Source: Bacteroidales bacterium
GTDB lineage: Bacteria > Bacteroidota > Bacteroidia > Bacteroidales > Bacteroidaceae
Assembly (NCBI GenBank): GCA_015060835.1
Contig: SUXT01000002.1
Span: forward strand, 1 to 64,000
Length of the DNA stretch: 64,000 bases
Reading direction: 5' to 3'
In this document: piece after piece, positions 54,874 to 64,000 of the stretch
How positions within the stretch are numbered: position 1 is the first letter of the stretch
Layout of the letters: every line of letters begins with the position of its first letter
Translations under genes and position numbers: made by a program
Notes under the pieces: generated by a model
What the model saw: only the letters and a program-made list of their open reading frames with translations
Database searches by the model: none
What the model was told of the DNA's origin: nothing

Positions 54874-55941
54874 ATGACTGAAATGAAGCTTTCGCAATTC
54901 AAGTTCAGACTTCCCGCTGACCGCATCGCCCTGCACCCTGTATCGTGTCGCGATGAGTCTCGTCTTATGGTTGTACATCGCAAGAGTGGAGAGATAGAAC
55001 ACCGTGTATTCAAAGATGTAATAGATTACTTTGATGAGAAAGACCTCTTTGTCCTGAATGACAGCAAGGTTTTTCCTGCGCGTCTCTATGGCAACAAAGA
55101 AAAGACCAATGCCAAGATTGAAGTATTCCTCCTGCGCGAACTTAATGAAGAGTTCCGTTTGTGGGATGTGCTTGTAGACCCTGCACGTAAGATACGTATA
55201 GGTAACAAACTCTATTTTGGCGAAGACAACTCGATGGTAGCCGAAGTTATTGACAATACCACTTCGCGCGGAAGAACACTCCGCTTCCTTTACGATGGTC
55301 CCCACGATGAATTCAAGAAGGCTCTCTTTTCGCTCGGTGTGGCACCACTCCCCGATGACTTCAAGGCGCTGCGCAAGGAAGAACCCGAAGATCTCGTAAA
55401 CTTCCAGACCTATTTCGCAAAGAAAGAGGGCTCGGTTACAGCTCCCGTGTCAAGCCTTCACTTCACCCGTGAACTCATGAAGCGCATGGAGATTAAAGGT
55501 ATCGATACAGCATACGTAACAATGCATATCGGTCTTGGTTGCTTCAGAGAAATAGATGTAGAGGATCTCACAAAACATAAGATGGATAGCGACCTTATAA
55601 GCGTAGACAGCGAAGCAGTTGCCCTTGTGAACAAGGCTAAGAGCGAGGGTCGTAAAATCTGCGCCGTAGGAACATCTGTTCAGAGGGTGCTCGAAACAGC
55701 CACTCTTATTGGAGGTATGCTCAAGGAGTACGATGGCTGGACAAGCAAATTCATCTTCCCCGAATATAACTTCCAGGTAGCAAACTGCATGATCGCCAAC
55801 TTCTACAACCCATATTCGACCATGCTGATGCTTACAGCCGCATTCGGTGGATACGAACTTATAATGGATGCCTATAACGAGGCCTTGAAGCAGGATTACC
55901 GCTTCGGTATCTATGGCGATGCCATGCTTATAATTGACTGA
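54874..55941 (+). CDS. queA: S-adenosylmethionine:tRNA ribosyltransferase-isomerase
   Basis: 355 residues. Family features in order: LSQFKFRLPADRIALHPV, DLFVLNDSKVFPARLYG, FQTYFAKKEGSVTAPVSSLHFT, MHIGLGCFREI and the FNYxNPYST-like region NFYNPYSTMLMLTAAFGG. The enzyme builds epoxyqueuosine at tRNA wobble position 34. Followed by folK with 13 bases between. Confidence 0.95.
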   Translation: MTEMKLSQFKFRLPADRIALHPVSCRDESRLMVVHRKSGEIEHRVFKDVIDYFDEKDLFVLNDSKVFPARLYGNKEKTNAKIEVFLLRELNEEFRLWDVLVDPARKIRIGNKLYFGEDNSMVAEVIDNTTSRGRTLRFLYDGPHDEFKKALFSLGVAPLPDDFKALRKEEPEDLVNFQTYFAKKEGSVTAPVSSLHFTRELMKRMEIKGIDTAYVTMHIGLGCFREIDVEDLTKHKMDSDLISVDSEAVALVNKAKSEGRKICAVGTSVQRVLETATLIGGMLKEYDGWTSKFIFPEYNFQVANCMIANFYNPYSTMLMLTAAFGGYELIMDAYNEALKQDYRFGIYGDAMLIID

Positions 55942-55954
55942 TAACTTATATGAT

Positions 55955-56437
55955 ATGCAACGCCCGACCGACATATACTTAGGGTTAGGCAGCAATCAGG
56001 GCAACCGAGAGCAGCTGATAAGAGAGGCGATAGCGCTTCTGTCGGCTGCTCTCGGTGCGCCATTGTCGCAATCAACCACAATAGAAACGGAACCGTGGGG
56101 ATTCACCTCTCCCAATCCGTTTCTCAATATGGTCGTACACTTTTCGGCCTCAATTTCTCCATACGAACTGCTTGACACCACTGAGGCTATTGAGCGTCAG
56201 TTGGGGCGTCTTGCAAAATCAACCCCCTCTGCGGGATACAGCGACCGTACGATAGATATAGACATTCTGTTGTTTGGCACAACAATAATGGAAGACGAAC
56301 GTTTGACCATCCCCCATCCACGCATGCACGAAAGAATGTTTGTGCTTCAGCCGCTCGCCGAAATAGCCCCAATGCTGCAACATCCTGTTACTAAAAAGAC
56401 AATTCGGCAAATGAAGGAACTGCTCGAAAGTAGATAA
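55955..56437 (+). CDS. folK: 2-amino-4-hydroxy-6-hydroxymethyldihydropteridine diphosphokinase
   Basis: 160 residues from ATG (MQRPTDIYLGLGSNQGNREQL). A TTG seven codons earlier would overlap queA and is less likely. LGLGSNQGNR opens the HPPK fold. ETEPWGF, PNPFLNMVV and DRTIDIDILLFG (magnesium-binding Asp pair) plus IPHPRMHERMFVLQPL are the family motifs. It pyrophosphorylates the pterin in folate synthesis. Last gene of the operon. I see nothing gene-like in the following 300 bases. Confidence 0.93.
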   Translation: MQRPTDIYLGLGSNQGNREQLIREAIALLSAALGAPLSQSTTIETEPWGFTSPNPFLNMVVHFSASISPYELLDTTEAIERQLGRLAKSTPSAGYSDRTIDIDILLFGTTIMEDERLTIPHPRMHERMFVLQPLAEIAPMLQHPVTKKTIRQMKELLESR

Positions 56438-56764
56438 AAATCCTTGCTAAATATACTAACCGCTCTTTTTTGCCGTTTACTAAAGGGAGTTTCTTAGTCA
56501 TTTTATATTCCTTGTAGGATGAGCCCTGTTTCGGTCGCTTTTGGCTTTATTTTTGCATCTTATTGATATTTGTTTAGTTGCGGTGCCCGCGTCGCGCCTT
56601 CGCCAATATCAAAAATCTACTAAAAATAAAACTCAAAATCGCCACGAAAGTTGCGGTTAAACGAGCGCAATGTGAACTTGTTCACAGATTGCACAGCGAG
56701 TGACAGCAACTTCAATCATGTTAACTAATTTATAGAACCTCCCTAAAAAGAAAAACAAGAAGTC
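56438..56764. other. 327-base intergenic region upstream of the histidine kinase
   Basis: No open frame of note. A hairpin with stem GCAAT-GTGAAC (56667-56677) against GTTCAC-ag-ATTGC (56680-56692), 2-nt loop, lies about 75 bases before the kinase. It has no T-run, so it is not a simple terminator. TATTGATATTTG near 56561-56572 could contain a promoter, but the fit is poor. Confidence 0.4.
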
Positions 56765-57922
56765 ATGCAGTGGATAAACAGCTTTCGCAAAATAAAAATA
56801 TTGCTCATAGCAGGAGCGGCAATCATTGCAGCAGTCTCCCTTATAGTCTCCAACGCCTTGGTTGCAGACCTTAAGCAAGAAGAGTTGCGCAAAATGCAGG
56901 TGTGGGCAGCAGCAATGCGCACACTCAACAGCGCCGATGAAAATACCGACCTCAGCCTGGTACTCACAGTGCTTGATGGCAACAATACCATCCCCGTAAT
57001 AGTAACCGACAACAAGGGCGCCATAAATAACTATCGCAATATTGACATCGATGCCGGTGCCGACACTCTTGCCGTATTGCACCGCCTCGTCTCGGCTATG
57101 CGCGAAAGCGGTAATATTATCCGTATAGATATGGGCAAGGAACTTCCCGGCGAATATATCGAAGTCTGCTATTCCGACTCGTTGATACTGACGCAACTTG
57201 CCTACTACCCATATGTGCAGCTCGTAGTAGCAGTCATATTCTTCCTCGTTTGTCTTGTAGCAATACTCAGCTCCAAGCGTGCCGAGCAGGACAGAGTATG
57301 GGTCGGTCTCTCCAAAGAGACGGCACATCAATTGGGAACGCCAATTTCATCCCTTATGGCATGGACCGAAGTGCTGAAAGATAAGTATCCGGCCGAAGAA
57401 CTCCTGCCCGAAATGGAAAAGGATGTATCACGTCTGCGTACCATCGCCGAGCGCTTCTCCAAGATAGGCTCAATGCCCGAACCTCAGGTGGCAGATCTCA
57501 TAGAACTGCTCGAAAGGGTAGTGGAGTACATAAAACGGCGCAGCTCCAGCAAAATAGAATTTATCTGCCACTACCCGAAGCGTCCGCTCGAAGTGCGCAT
57601 CAATGCTCCATTGATGGAATGGGTGGTAGAAAACCTATGTAAGAATGCAATTGATGCCATGAACGGCGCCGGAACAATCACCATAGAAGTCGCTCACAAC
57701 GAAGAGAAGGCATTCATAGAACTCAGCGACACAGGCAAAGGTATACCGAAATCCAAGTTCAATGCAGTCTTCGAACCCGGCTACACCACCAAGAAACGCG
57801 GTTGGGGACTTGGCCTCTCATTGGCGAAAAGAATCATGGAACAATACCATAAAGGACGCATATTTGTGAAAAAATCAGAGCTGAACAGAGGGACAACTTT
57901 CAGAATAGAATTAAAAAAATGA
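56765..57922 (+). CDS. Sensor histidine kinase (orphan)
   Basis: 385 residues. Transmembrane helices at about 11-34 and 157-177 frame a periplasmic sensor domain of about 120 residues with no recognised fold. The H-box is SKETAHQLGTPISSLMAW (His about 188). ATPase boxes follow: NLCKNAIDAM (N), DTGKGIP (G1) and GWGLGLSLAKRIM (G2). It autophosphorylates and should pass phosphate to a response regulator, but none is encoded nearby. It stands between folK and yceD as a single gene. Confidence 0.9.
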   Translation: MQWINSFRKIKILLIAGAAIIAAVSLIVSNALVADLKQEELRKMQVWAAAMRTLNSADENTDLSLVLTVLDGNNTIPVIVTDNKGAINNYRNIDIDAGADTLAVLHRLVSAMRESGNIIRIDMGKELPGEYIEVCYSDSLILTQLAYYPYVQLVVAVIFFLVCLVAILSSKRAEQDRVWVGLSKETAHQLGTPISSLMAWTEVLKDKYPAEELLPEMEKDVSRLRTIAERFSKIGSMPEPQVADLIELLERVVEYIKRRSSSKIEFICHYPKRPLEVRINAPLMEWVVENLCKNAIDAMNGAGTITIEVAHNEEKAFIELSDTGKGIPKSKFNAVFEPGYTTKKRGWGLGLSLAKRIMEQYHKGRIFVKKSELNRGTTFRIELKK

Positions 57923-57964
57923 TTTTTTTATATAAATATGAGCATTTACTTGGAATTTTATTCT

Positions 57965-57972
57965 TATCTTTG
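57965..57972 (+). promoter_or_regulatory. -7 element of yceD-rpmF
   Basis: TATCTTTG matches TAnnTTTG and predicts a leader of about 120 nt before the YceD-like gene. No gene is seen in the 178-base gap. Confidence 0.45.
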
Positions 57973-58100
57973 TGCCCAATTTAGGTTCTGTATGGATTTT
58001 ATTGACAATTTAGCAATGAAATCCAAAGGTATCTTGTGAAAATCAAATAACTCCTGTCAGTGGTGATTATTAATATAAATGTAGATGATTATAAGGAAGA

Positions 58101-58640
58101 ATGGGACGCTTTGATAAATTTAAAATAGACCTTAGGGGGTTGAAACAATCCGCCTTCAAGGTTGAGTACGACCTCGATAACAAGTTTTTTGAGGATATCG
58201 ATGGTCAGGAGTTTCAGAAAGGAACAGTAAAGGCAGTTGTAGAAGTAGCGTGTCGCCGCGATGTATACGACCTTACAATTACAACCGCCGGGACAGTTGT
58301 TGTTCAGTGCGACAGATGCCTCGACGAATTGCCGATAGAGGTGGAAGCAACCAACAACATGAAAGTGAAACTGGGCGAAACATACGCCGACGAAGGCGAT
58401 GTTGTAGTGATACCCGAAAACGAGGGTGAAATAAACCTCGCATGGCATCTTTACGAATTTATCGCCCTTGCATTGCCGACAAAGCGTGTGCATGCTCCCG
58501 GTAAATGCAATGCCGAAATGTCCGGTAAATTACAGAAATATACCCGTCGCGACCCCGACGAAGAAGAATTTACCGAAGAGAGAGCAACGGATCCCAGATG
58601 GGATGGTTTAAAGAATTTACAAATAGAAGAAGATAATTAA
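58101..58640 (+). CDS. YceD-family (DUF177) protein
   Basis: 179 residues. VVQCDRCLDELPIEVE (about 72-87) contains the CxxC typical of DUF177, and an acidic tail (RRDPDEEEFTEERATDPRWDGL) ends in DPRWDGLKNL, the family's usual end. The position directly before rpmF is conserved across bacteria. Homologues are linked to 23S rRNA processing or ribosome assembly; here that is inferred from family and context only. Confidence 0.88.
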   Translation: MGRFDKFKIDLRGLKQSAFKVEYDLDNKFFEDIDGQEFQKGTVKAVVEVACRRDVYDLTITTAGTVVVQCDRCLDELPIEVEATNNMKVKLGETYADEGDVVVIPENEGEINLAWHLYEFIALALPTKRVHAPGKCNAEMSGKLQKYTRRDPDEEEFTEERATDPRWDGLKNLQIEEDN

Positions 58641-58651
58641 AACTTAAGAAA

Positions 58652-58834
58652 ATGGCACATCCTAAAAGAAGACAGTCAAAGACAAGAACTGCCAAGAGAA
58701 GAACAAATGACAAGGCAGTAGCTCCTACACTTGCAATATGCCCCAACTGCGGCGAATGGCATGTATATCACACCGTATGCGGTGCTTGCGGTTATTACAG
58801 AGGCAAACTCGCTGTTGAGAAGAAAGAGGCTTAA
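58652..58834 (+). CDS. rpmF: 50S ribosomal protein L32
   Basis: 60 residues. MAHPKRRQSKTRTAKRRTND is the basic tail that enters the ribosome. CPNCGEWHVYHTVCGACGYYRG provides a zinc ribbon with four Cys, so this is the zinc-containing form. It lies 11 bases after yceD, with a terminator at 58891-58928. Confidence 0.96.
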   Translation: MAHPKRRQSKTRTAKRRTNDKAVAPTLAICPNCGEWHVYHTVCGACGYYRGKLAVEKKEA

Positions 58835-58890
58835 TATTCAGAAAAGACAAGTTCTGAGGCCGCTGACAGCGGTAATGTAGGAATAAATCT

Positions 58891-58928
58891 AAAAACGCAC
58901 CATCCGTATGTGTTGTGTGCGTTTTTTG
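58891..58928 (+). terminator. Terminator of yceD-rpmF
   Basis: Arms AAAAACGCAC (58891-58900) and GTGCGTTTTT (58917-58926), followed by TTG. It lies 57 bases after rpmF. Confidence 0.75.
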
Positions 58929-58975
58929 TCGTAGAATAGACCTAATCCCTTAGGTACAAACAAAAAGTAGGAAAT

Positions 58976-59860
58976 ATGCACAAAGCAGGTTTTGTAAACA
59001 TCGTAGGCAACCCCAACGTAGGAAAATCCACACTGATGAACCTACTCGTAGGCGAGCGCATCTCCATCGCCACTTTCAAGGCGCAGACCACCCGCCACCG
59101 TATAATGGGCATCCTCAATACCGACGAGGCACAGATAGTCTTTTCGGATACCCCCGGTGTCCTCAAGCCCAACTACAAGCTGCAGGAAGCAATGTTGCGC
59201 TTCTCTCGCTCGGCACTGCGCGATGCCGACGTACTTCTTTATGTTACTGACATGGTAGAGACCCCCGAAAAGAATCTGGAATTCATCGAGGAGGTCAATA
59301 AACTCGAAGTACCGGTGCTTGTCCTTATAAACAAGATAGACCTGAGCAACCAGGCTGAACTCACCAAGCGCGTGGAACAGCTCCATGCACTCCTGCCGAA
59401 GGCTGAAATACTCCCGATATCGGCCCTCGCAAAGTTCAACGTGGATGTAGTGCTCAAGAGAATCATGCAGTTGCTGCCCGATTCACCCCCCTATTTCGAC
59501 AAAGACCAGCTGACCGACAAGCCGGCCCGCTTCTTTGTAACCGAAATAATAAGGGAGAAAATCCTGCTCCACTACGACAAGGAGATACCCTACGTGGTAG
59601 AAGCCGCCGTAGAACTCTTCAAAGAGGCAGAAAAGAGCATATACATAAGTGCCAACATATACGTGGAACGCGATTCTCAGAAAGGCATCATCATCGGACA
59701 CGAAGGCTCAGCCCTCAAAAAGGTAGCCACCGATGCCCGTAAAGAGCTCGAAAAATTCTTCGACAAGAAGATATACTTAGAATTACTTGTGAAAGTAAAC
59801 AAGGACTGGCGCAATTCCGACAAGAAATTGCGTATGTTCGGTTATAACCAAAAGGACTGA
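58976..59860 (+). CDS. era: GTPase Era
   Basis: 294 residues. GTPase motifs: GNPNVGKST (G1), SDTPGVLKP (G3), NKID (G4), and ISALAKFN (G5). The C-terminal KH domain starts near 215 and includes [20 protein letters not shown]. Era binds the 3' end of 16S rRNA and assists 30S assembly. The next gene is der, six bases later. Confidence 0.96.
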   Translation: MHKAGFVNIVGNPNVGKSTLMNLLVGERISIATFKAQTTRHRIMGILNTDEAQIVFSDTPGVLKPNYKLQEAMLRFSRSALRDADVLLYVTDMVETPEKNLEFIEEVNKLEVPVLVLINKIDLSNQAELTKRVEQLHALLPKAEILPISALAKFNVDVVLKRIMQLLPDSPPYFDKDQLTDKPARFFVTEIIREKILLHYDKEIPYVVEAAVELFKEAEKSIYISANIYVERDSQKGIIIGHEGSALKKVATDARKELEKFFDKKIYLELLVKVNKDWRNSDKKLRMFGYNQKD

Positions 59861-59865
59861 TAATT

Positions 59866-61179
59866 ATGGCAAACATGGTAGCAATAGTGGGCCGTCCCAA
59901 TGTGGGAAAATCGACCCTCTTCAACCGCCTTACCGAGACCAAGCAAGCGATAATCTCGGACGAAGCAGGTACCACCCGCGACCGTCAGTATGGCAAATGT
60001 CTGTGGGGCGGCAAGGAATTTTCGCTGGTCGATACAGGCGGTTGGGTAGTAAACTCCGACGACATATTCGAAGGCGAAATAAGAAAGCAGGTAACAATGG
60101 CAATGGACGAAGCAGATGTCATACTCTTCGTCGTAGACACACAGAACGGTCTCACCGACCTCGACAGCGAAATGGCATCGATGCTCCGCCGTAGCGACAA
60201 ACCTGTGATTGTAGTGGCCAACAAGGTCGACAACTACGACATACAGTATTACGCAGCCGAATTCTACGCAATGGGACTCGACGAAATGTACTGCATCTCG
60301 GCAGCAAACGGTAGTGGCACAGGCGACCTGCTCGACGCGGTAGTTGCCAAATTCCGCAAGGACGCAGAAGAGACAGCCGAGGAGAATATACCCAAATTTG
60401 CAGTAGTAGGCCGTCCCAATGCCGGTAAAAGTTCTATCGTGAATGTATTCCTCGGAACCGATCGCAATATTGTTACGGATATAGCAGGTACCACCCGCGA
60501 CTCCATCCTCACCCGATACAACAAGTACGGCTTCGACTTCTACCTTGTCGACACTGCCGGAATCAGAAAAAAGAACAAGGTATCCGAGGATATTGAATAC
60601 TACTCGGTGCTCCGTTCGATACGTGCCATAGAGAACTCCGATGTCTGCATCCTCATGCTCGACGCTACCCGCGGAATAGAGAGTCAGGATCTGAATATCT
60701 TCTCCATCATACAGCGCAACCAGAAGGGCCTTGTGGTAGTTGTGAACAAATGGGACCTTGTTGAGGATAAGTCCGACAAGGTGATGAAATTCTTCGAAAG
60801 TTCCATCAGAGCACGTGTGGCTCCTTTCACCGATTTCCCCATCATATTCACATCGGCCGTAACAAAGCAGCGCGTCTTCAAGGTGCTCGAACTTGCCAAA
60901 GAGGTCTACCTCAACTCAAAGAACAGAGTGTCGACAGCCAAGCTCAACGAGGAGATGTTGCCGCTGATAGAGGCCTATCCTCCCCCTTCAACAAAAGGAA
61001 AATACATCAAGATTAAATATTGCATGCAGTTGCCCGATGTGCGCGTGCCATCGTTCATATTCTTCGCCAACCTGCCGCAGTATGTAAAGGAACCCTACAA
61101 GCGCTTCCTTGAGAACAAGATACGCGAAAAGTGGAATTTCACCGGTGTGCCGATGAATATATATATTAGACAGAAGTAA
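59866..61179 (+). CDS. der: GTPase Der (EngA)
   Basis: 437 residues with two GTPase domains. The first has [15 protein letters not shown] and NKVD (about 8-125). The second has [21 protein letters not shown] and NKWD (about 178-300). The final 90 residues form a KH-like domain. Der takes part in 50S maturation. A bidirectional terminator follows at 61191-61241. Confidence 0.96.
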   Translation: MANMVAIVGRPNVGKSTLFNRLTETKQAIISDEAGTTRDRQYGKCLWGGKEFSLVDTGGWVVNSDDIFEGEIRKQVTMAMDEADVILFVVDTQNGLTDLDSEMASMLRRSDKPVIVVANKVDNYDIQYYAAEFYAMGLDEMYCISAANGSGTGDLLDAVVAKFRKDAEETAEENIPKFAVVGRPNAGKSSIVNVFLGTDRNIVTDIAGTTRDSILTRYNKYGFDFYLVDTAGIRKKNKVSEDIEYYSVLRSIRAIENSDVCILMLDATRGIESQDLNIFSIIQRNQKGLVVVVNKWDLVEDKSDKVMKFFESSIRARVAPFTDFPIIFTSAVTKQRVFKVLELAKEVYLNSKNRVSTAKLNEEMLPLIEAYPPPSTKGKYIKIKYCMQLPDVRVPSFIFFANLPQYVKEPYKRFLENKIREKWNFTGVPMNIYIRQK

Positions 61180-61190
61180 TAAATCTTCCA

Positions 61191-61241
61191 AATAATAAAA
61201 ACTCTCCGATTTTAAAATATAATCGGAGAGTTTTTATTATT
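61191..61241. terminator. Bidirectional terminator between der and the sialate esterase gene
   Basis: Perfect 21-bp inverted arms (61191-61211 and 61221-61241; core ACTCTCCGATT/AATCGGAGAGT) bordered by A- and T-runs, between convergent genes. Confidence 0.85.
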
Positions 61242-61258
61242 TGGATACTTTTTGAATT

Positions 61259-62719
61259 TTACTTCACATCATTCCAGCGGTCGGTGCGGAAGGGAATAGC
61301 AGGAACGTCATAAAGATTTTTCAAATTCACCTCGCCGGGTACGTTGTGGAAAGCATAACGCACAGCTACGGGTTTGGGAACATCCTTGCTCCACACGGTA
61401 ACAATGCTTCCCCATACGCGAGCTTCCGCAGGATGGAATTTGCGGTCTTCGCCTGCAAGTTCGAAGCCCTTTACGGGTACGTTGCTCCACGGAGCAAGCC
61501 CCTGCGGGGCATTCTTCATCTTTATCTTAACCTTGCCATCCTCCTTTACTTCGTGCGACTCATATTGGGGCGCTTTTGCTTCGAAACCCTTGCGACCGTA
61601 TGTCTGTGCCATTGCCAAAGCAGCAAGGCGTGCGCCTATCTCGAATTTCTTGGCGGGGTGCAGGCAGGTTGCGTCACCGAGGTCTGTGGTGCTTGCCATG
61701 CCGCTGTTGGGGATTATGTCCATAGCACGCTCCTGGCACTCCACGAATAGAGGCAATGTGGTGTCGGTGTACGAATGACAGTAGTAGTAGGGGGGTATCA
61801 TTACATAGTAGAACGGCATTTTATTCTCTTTGTCGCCCCAGTCCTCGCGCCACTGCTTCGCCATGCGCGCCAACATTATGTCGTAGTGGTCGATGTCGCC
61901 CAGATAGTCGAGGCTCTGGTAGCCCAAGTTTGCTTCGCCCTGATACCAAAGGAATCCTTTTGCGTTGAATTTGCGGATGGGGGCTATCATGCCGCAGTAG
62001 AGCTCCGAGGGAATAAGCGGGTGAAGCGTGTGCTTGTGCTTTATCTGCTCTTCGCTTACGATTTCTCTCAATGCCGACAGCGGCATCCATGTCTCTACGC
62101 GTGAGCCTCCCCAACCGGCGGTTATCAAGCCTATTGGGTAGTTTACTTCGTATGATAGTTCGTGGGCGAAGAAGTATGCTACGGCTGAGGTCTCTGCTAC
62201 GCTTTGCGGAGCAGCTTCACGCCATTCGCCCACGCAGTCATCGAGCTCCTTGTCGTAGGAGCGTGCCTTCTTCACAGTGAACATACGTATCTTGTCCTTC
62301 ATTGCGCTTCCGCGTCTGATGAAAGTCATTGAATTTTCCACCGGCTGGTGCATATATCCCTGAACGGGCATCTCCATGTTGCTCTGTCCCACGCACACCC
62401 ATACATCGCCTATGAGTATGTTGTCGAGTGTCAGCTTTTCGCCATCGCTGATGGTTATTGTCTGCTTGTCGAACGATGCAGCAGGGGTGGCAACCTTTAT
62501 GGCCCAATTGCCATCCTTGTCGCTGCGTGTGGTAATCTTTTTCTTGTCCCACGATACGTTGACGGTTATCTTTTTGTCGGCTTCGGCCTTTCCCCATAGG
62601 TTGGCCTCGCTCTGCTGTTGCAGAACCATGTTGCTGCCAAGCACTTTTGGCAGAGTGATTTTGGCCGACAATGTAAGTGTCATTGTCAGCGCTGCAAGTG
62701 AAATAAGTAGTTTCTTCAT
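61259..62719 (-). CDS. Sialate O-acetylesterase family protein
   Basis: 486 residues, signal peptide MKKLLISLAALTMTLTLSA. Residues about 20-100 form a beta domain starting KVLGSNMVLQQQ. The SGNH-type catalytic Ser is in CVGQSNMEMPVQGY (about 113-126). GLITAGWGGSRVETWM and LWYQGEANLG give the Gly and Asn positions, and TDLGDATCLHPAKK holds the catalytic Asp/His. It removes acetyl groups from sialic acids or other decorated glycans in the periplasm or outside. Three bases after the alanine dehydrogenase gene on the same strand. Confidence 0.9.
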   Translation of the reverse strand: MKKLLISLAALTMTLTLSAKITLPKVLGSNMVLQQQSEANLWGKAEADKKITVNVSWDKKKITTRSDKDGNWAIKVATPAASFDKQTITISDGEKLTLDNILIGDVWVCVGQSNMEMPVQGYMHQPVENSMTFIRRGSAMKDKIRMFTVKKARSYDKELDDCVGEWREAAPQSVAETSAVAYFFAHELSYEVNYPIGLITAGWGGSRVETWMPLSALREIVSEEQIKHKHTLHPLIPSELYCGMIAPIRKFNAKGFLWYQGEANLGYQSLDYLGDIDHYDIMLARMAKQWREDWGDKENKMPFYYVMIPPYYYCHSYTDTTLPLFVECQERAMDIIPNSGMASTTDLGDATCLHPAKKFEIGARLAALAMAQTYGRKGFEAKAPQYESHEVKEDGKVKIKMKNAPQGLAPWSNVPVKGFELAGEDRKFHPAEARVWGSIVTVWSKDVPKPVAVRYAFHNVPGEVNLKNLYDVPAIPFRTDRWNDVK

Positions 62720-62722
62720 TAT

Positions 62723-63829
62723 TTATAGTTCTATCGGTTCGTACGGCAGGCTGTAGTAATCGGCTACGGCCTTGAAAGTAATCTTGCCCTCTACAATGTT
62801 GAGTCCCTTGGCGAGGCTTGCATCATCTTTGCATGCCTGCTTCCATCCCTTGTCTGCGAGTTTGAGCACGTAGGGGAGGGTGGCATTCGTTAGTGCCATT
62901 GTCGAGCTATAGGGTACTGCGCCCGGGATGTTGGCTACGGCATAGTGCAGTATGCCATCGAGCATATATGTTGGTTCGCTGTGGGTGGTGGGGTGCGAGG
63001 TCTCGAAGCAACCTCCCTGGTCTATTGCTACATCGACCATCACTGAGCCGGGGAGCATATATTGCAACATATCTTTTGTAACAAGGTGGGGACAACGGGC
63101 ACCGGGGACAAGTACCGAACCTATTACAGCGTCGGCGCTTTTCAGTTCTTCGATGATGGCGCCTTTGCTCGAACAGAGTGTCTTTACATTTGCCGGCAGC
63201 ACTTGATCGAGGTAGCGCAGGCGGGGCAGTGAAATGTCGGTGATAGTTACGTCGGCTCCCATGCCTGCGGCTACAGCCGCTGCGTTTGTTCCTACTATTC
63301 CTGCACCAAGTACCAGCACTTTGGCGGGCTTTACTCCGGGAACGCCTCCCATCAGTTTACCCTTGCCGCCTTGTGGCGCTTCGAGATAGCGTGCAGCTAC
63401 CTGTGCGGCCATCTTACCGGCAATTTCACTCATGGGGATAAGCAGGGGAAGTGTGCGGTCGGGCAACTGCACCGTTTCGTAGGCGAGACACACGGCGCCG
63501 CTCTTTATCATAGCCTGTGTGAGTGCTTCGTCCGATGCAAAATGGAAGTAAGTGAAGAGCAGTTGTCCGGGCTTTACAAGTGCATATTCTGCGGCAATAG
63601 GCTCTTTTACCTTTACTATCATTTCTGCCTTTGCATATACCTCTTCTATAGTAGGGAGTATTTCGGCACCTGCATTGCGGTACTCATCGTCGGGGAATCC
63701 GCTGCCGGCTCCGGCTGCTGTCTGCACAAATACAGTGTGGCCTCTGTCGACAAGTTCCTTTACACCTGTCGGGGTAAGTGCTACGCGATTTTCGTTGTTT
63801 TTTATCTCTTTTGGAAGTCCTACTATCAT
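62723..63829 (-). CDS. ald: Alanine dehydrogenase
   Basis: 368 residues, normal length. N-terminal MIVGLPKEIKNNENRVALTP contains the substrate Arg. YFHFASDEALTQAM has the active-site His. The NAD-binding fold includes KVLVLGAGIVGTNAAAVAAGMG (about 169-190), and VDVAIDQGGCFETSHPTTHS holds the catalytic Asp. It interconverts alanine and pyruvate plus ammonia. It is the first gene of a pair with the sialate esterase gene, which has no obvious metabolic link. The last 170 bases of the window (63830-64000) show no gene. Confidence 0.94.
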   Translation of the reverse strand: MIVGLPKEIKNNENRVALTPTGVKELVDRGHTVFVQTAAGAGSGFPDDEYRNAGAEILPTIEEVYAKAEMIVKVKEPIAAEYALVKPGQLLFTYFHFASDEALTQAMIKSGAVCLAYETVQLPDRTLPLLIPMSEIAGKMAAQVAARYLEAPQGGKGKLMGGVPGVKPAKVLVLGAGIVGTNAAAVAAGMGADVTITDISLPRLRYLDQVLPANVKTLCSSKGAIIEELKSADAVIGSVLVPGARCPHLVTKDMLQYMLPGSVMVDVAIDQGGCFETSHPTTHSEPTYMLDGILHYAVANIPGAVPYSSTMALTNATLPYVLKLADKGWKQACKDDASLAKGLNIVEGKITFKAVADYYSLPYEPIEL

Positions 63830-64000
63830 AATCGTTCTTCTTTAAAGGTTAAACATGTGGCGCAAGTTACAAATAAGTATCGTAAAATTGCCGTTTTTTG
63901 TTGAAATAATGATAGAGTCATTGTCTTTTTTTTATCACATTTTAATTTTCGGGGTCTTTCCGAAATATTTTGATTGTCTCAACCGGCGCTGACAAACTGT

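Overview
The window looks like chromosomal DNA from a member of the Bacteroidales (Bacteroidota). The gene set is typical of that order: a frd/sdh C-A-B fumarate reductase operon, DUF3098, DUF3109, DUF4369, a DUF1080 lipoprotein, an MG2-domain surface protein, a C-terminal sorting-like tail on a secreted protein, and an ftsX-DUF3098-uppP-truB-queA-folK operon. Many genes have a Bacteroides-type -7 element (TAnnTTTG) upstream and little Shine-Dalgarno sequence. I cannot name the genus. There is one tRNA gene, and no rRNA, CRISPR array, transposase or prophage.

Layout. 1-1100: tRNA-Gln and dense hairpin repeats. 1118-5080: a large MG2-Sel1 secreted protein lying between two near-identical direct repeats. 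5391-7326: nucleotide-sugar genes (two 3,4-ketoisomerase-like cupins and a DegT aminotransferase). 7696-11823: ftsK, a lolA-like gene, trxB. 11943-16462: acyl-ACP thioesterase and a 1181-residue secreted protein with an internal duplication. 16618-21106: topA-aroK-argB-ygjP-like operon. 21334-22575: DUF1080 lipoprotein. 22742-27976: NUDIX, TPR and outer-membrane barrel operon. 28206-31054: gpmI, DUF3109, plsC. 31140-34563: pnp diverging from a redoxin-like lipoprotein. 34739-37842: greA-HIT and pyrC with a free-standing MetH activation domain. 38373-40250: ABC-F ATPase. 40341-44715: an HTH regulator diverging from a long coiled-coil lipoprotein. 45729-49187: frdB-frdA-frdC. 49425-51072: pspC-tilS. 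51264-56437: methyltransferase-ftsX-DUF3098-uppP-truB-queA-folK. 56765-57922: orphan histidine kinase. 58101-61179: yceD-rpmF, era-der. 61259-63829: alanine dehydrogenase and sialate O-acetylesterase.

Most genes are housekeeping: chromosome segregation and division (ftsK, ftsX), tRNA modification (tilS, truB, queA), ribosome assembly GTPases (era, der), envelope biogenesis (uppP, plsC, lolA-like), anaerobic respiration (frd) and cofactor or amino-acid synthesis (folK, argB, aroK).

The most unusual content is between genes. One repeat family is a chain of short hairpins. Its stems differ in sequence between copies but stay paired, which is compensatory change. Two chains lie inside MITE-like elements (37910-38275 and 45071-45620) with about 24-bp imperfect terminal inverted repeats. 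One has a clean 8-9 bp target-site duplication; the other can be compared with an uninterrupted copy of its insertion site at 198-260. A second family (GCCCT-gaa-AGGGC and GTAGGC-ctcaca-GCCTAC hairpins) makes long direct repeats on both sides of the MG2-Sel1 gene. The greA leader also holds a strong hairpin that may act as an attenuator.
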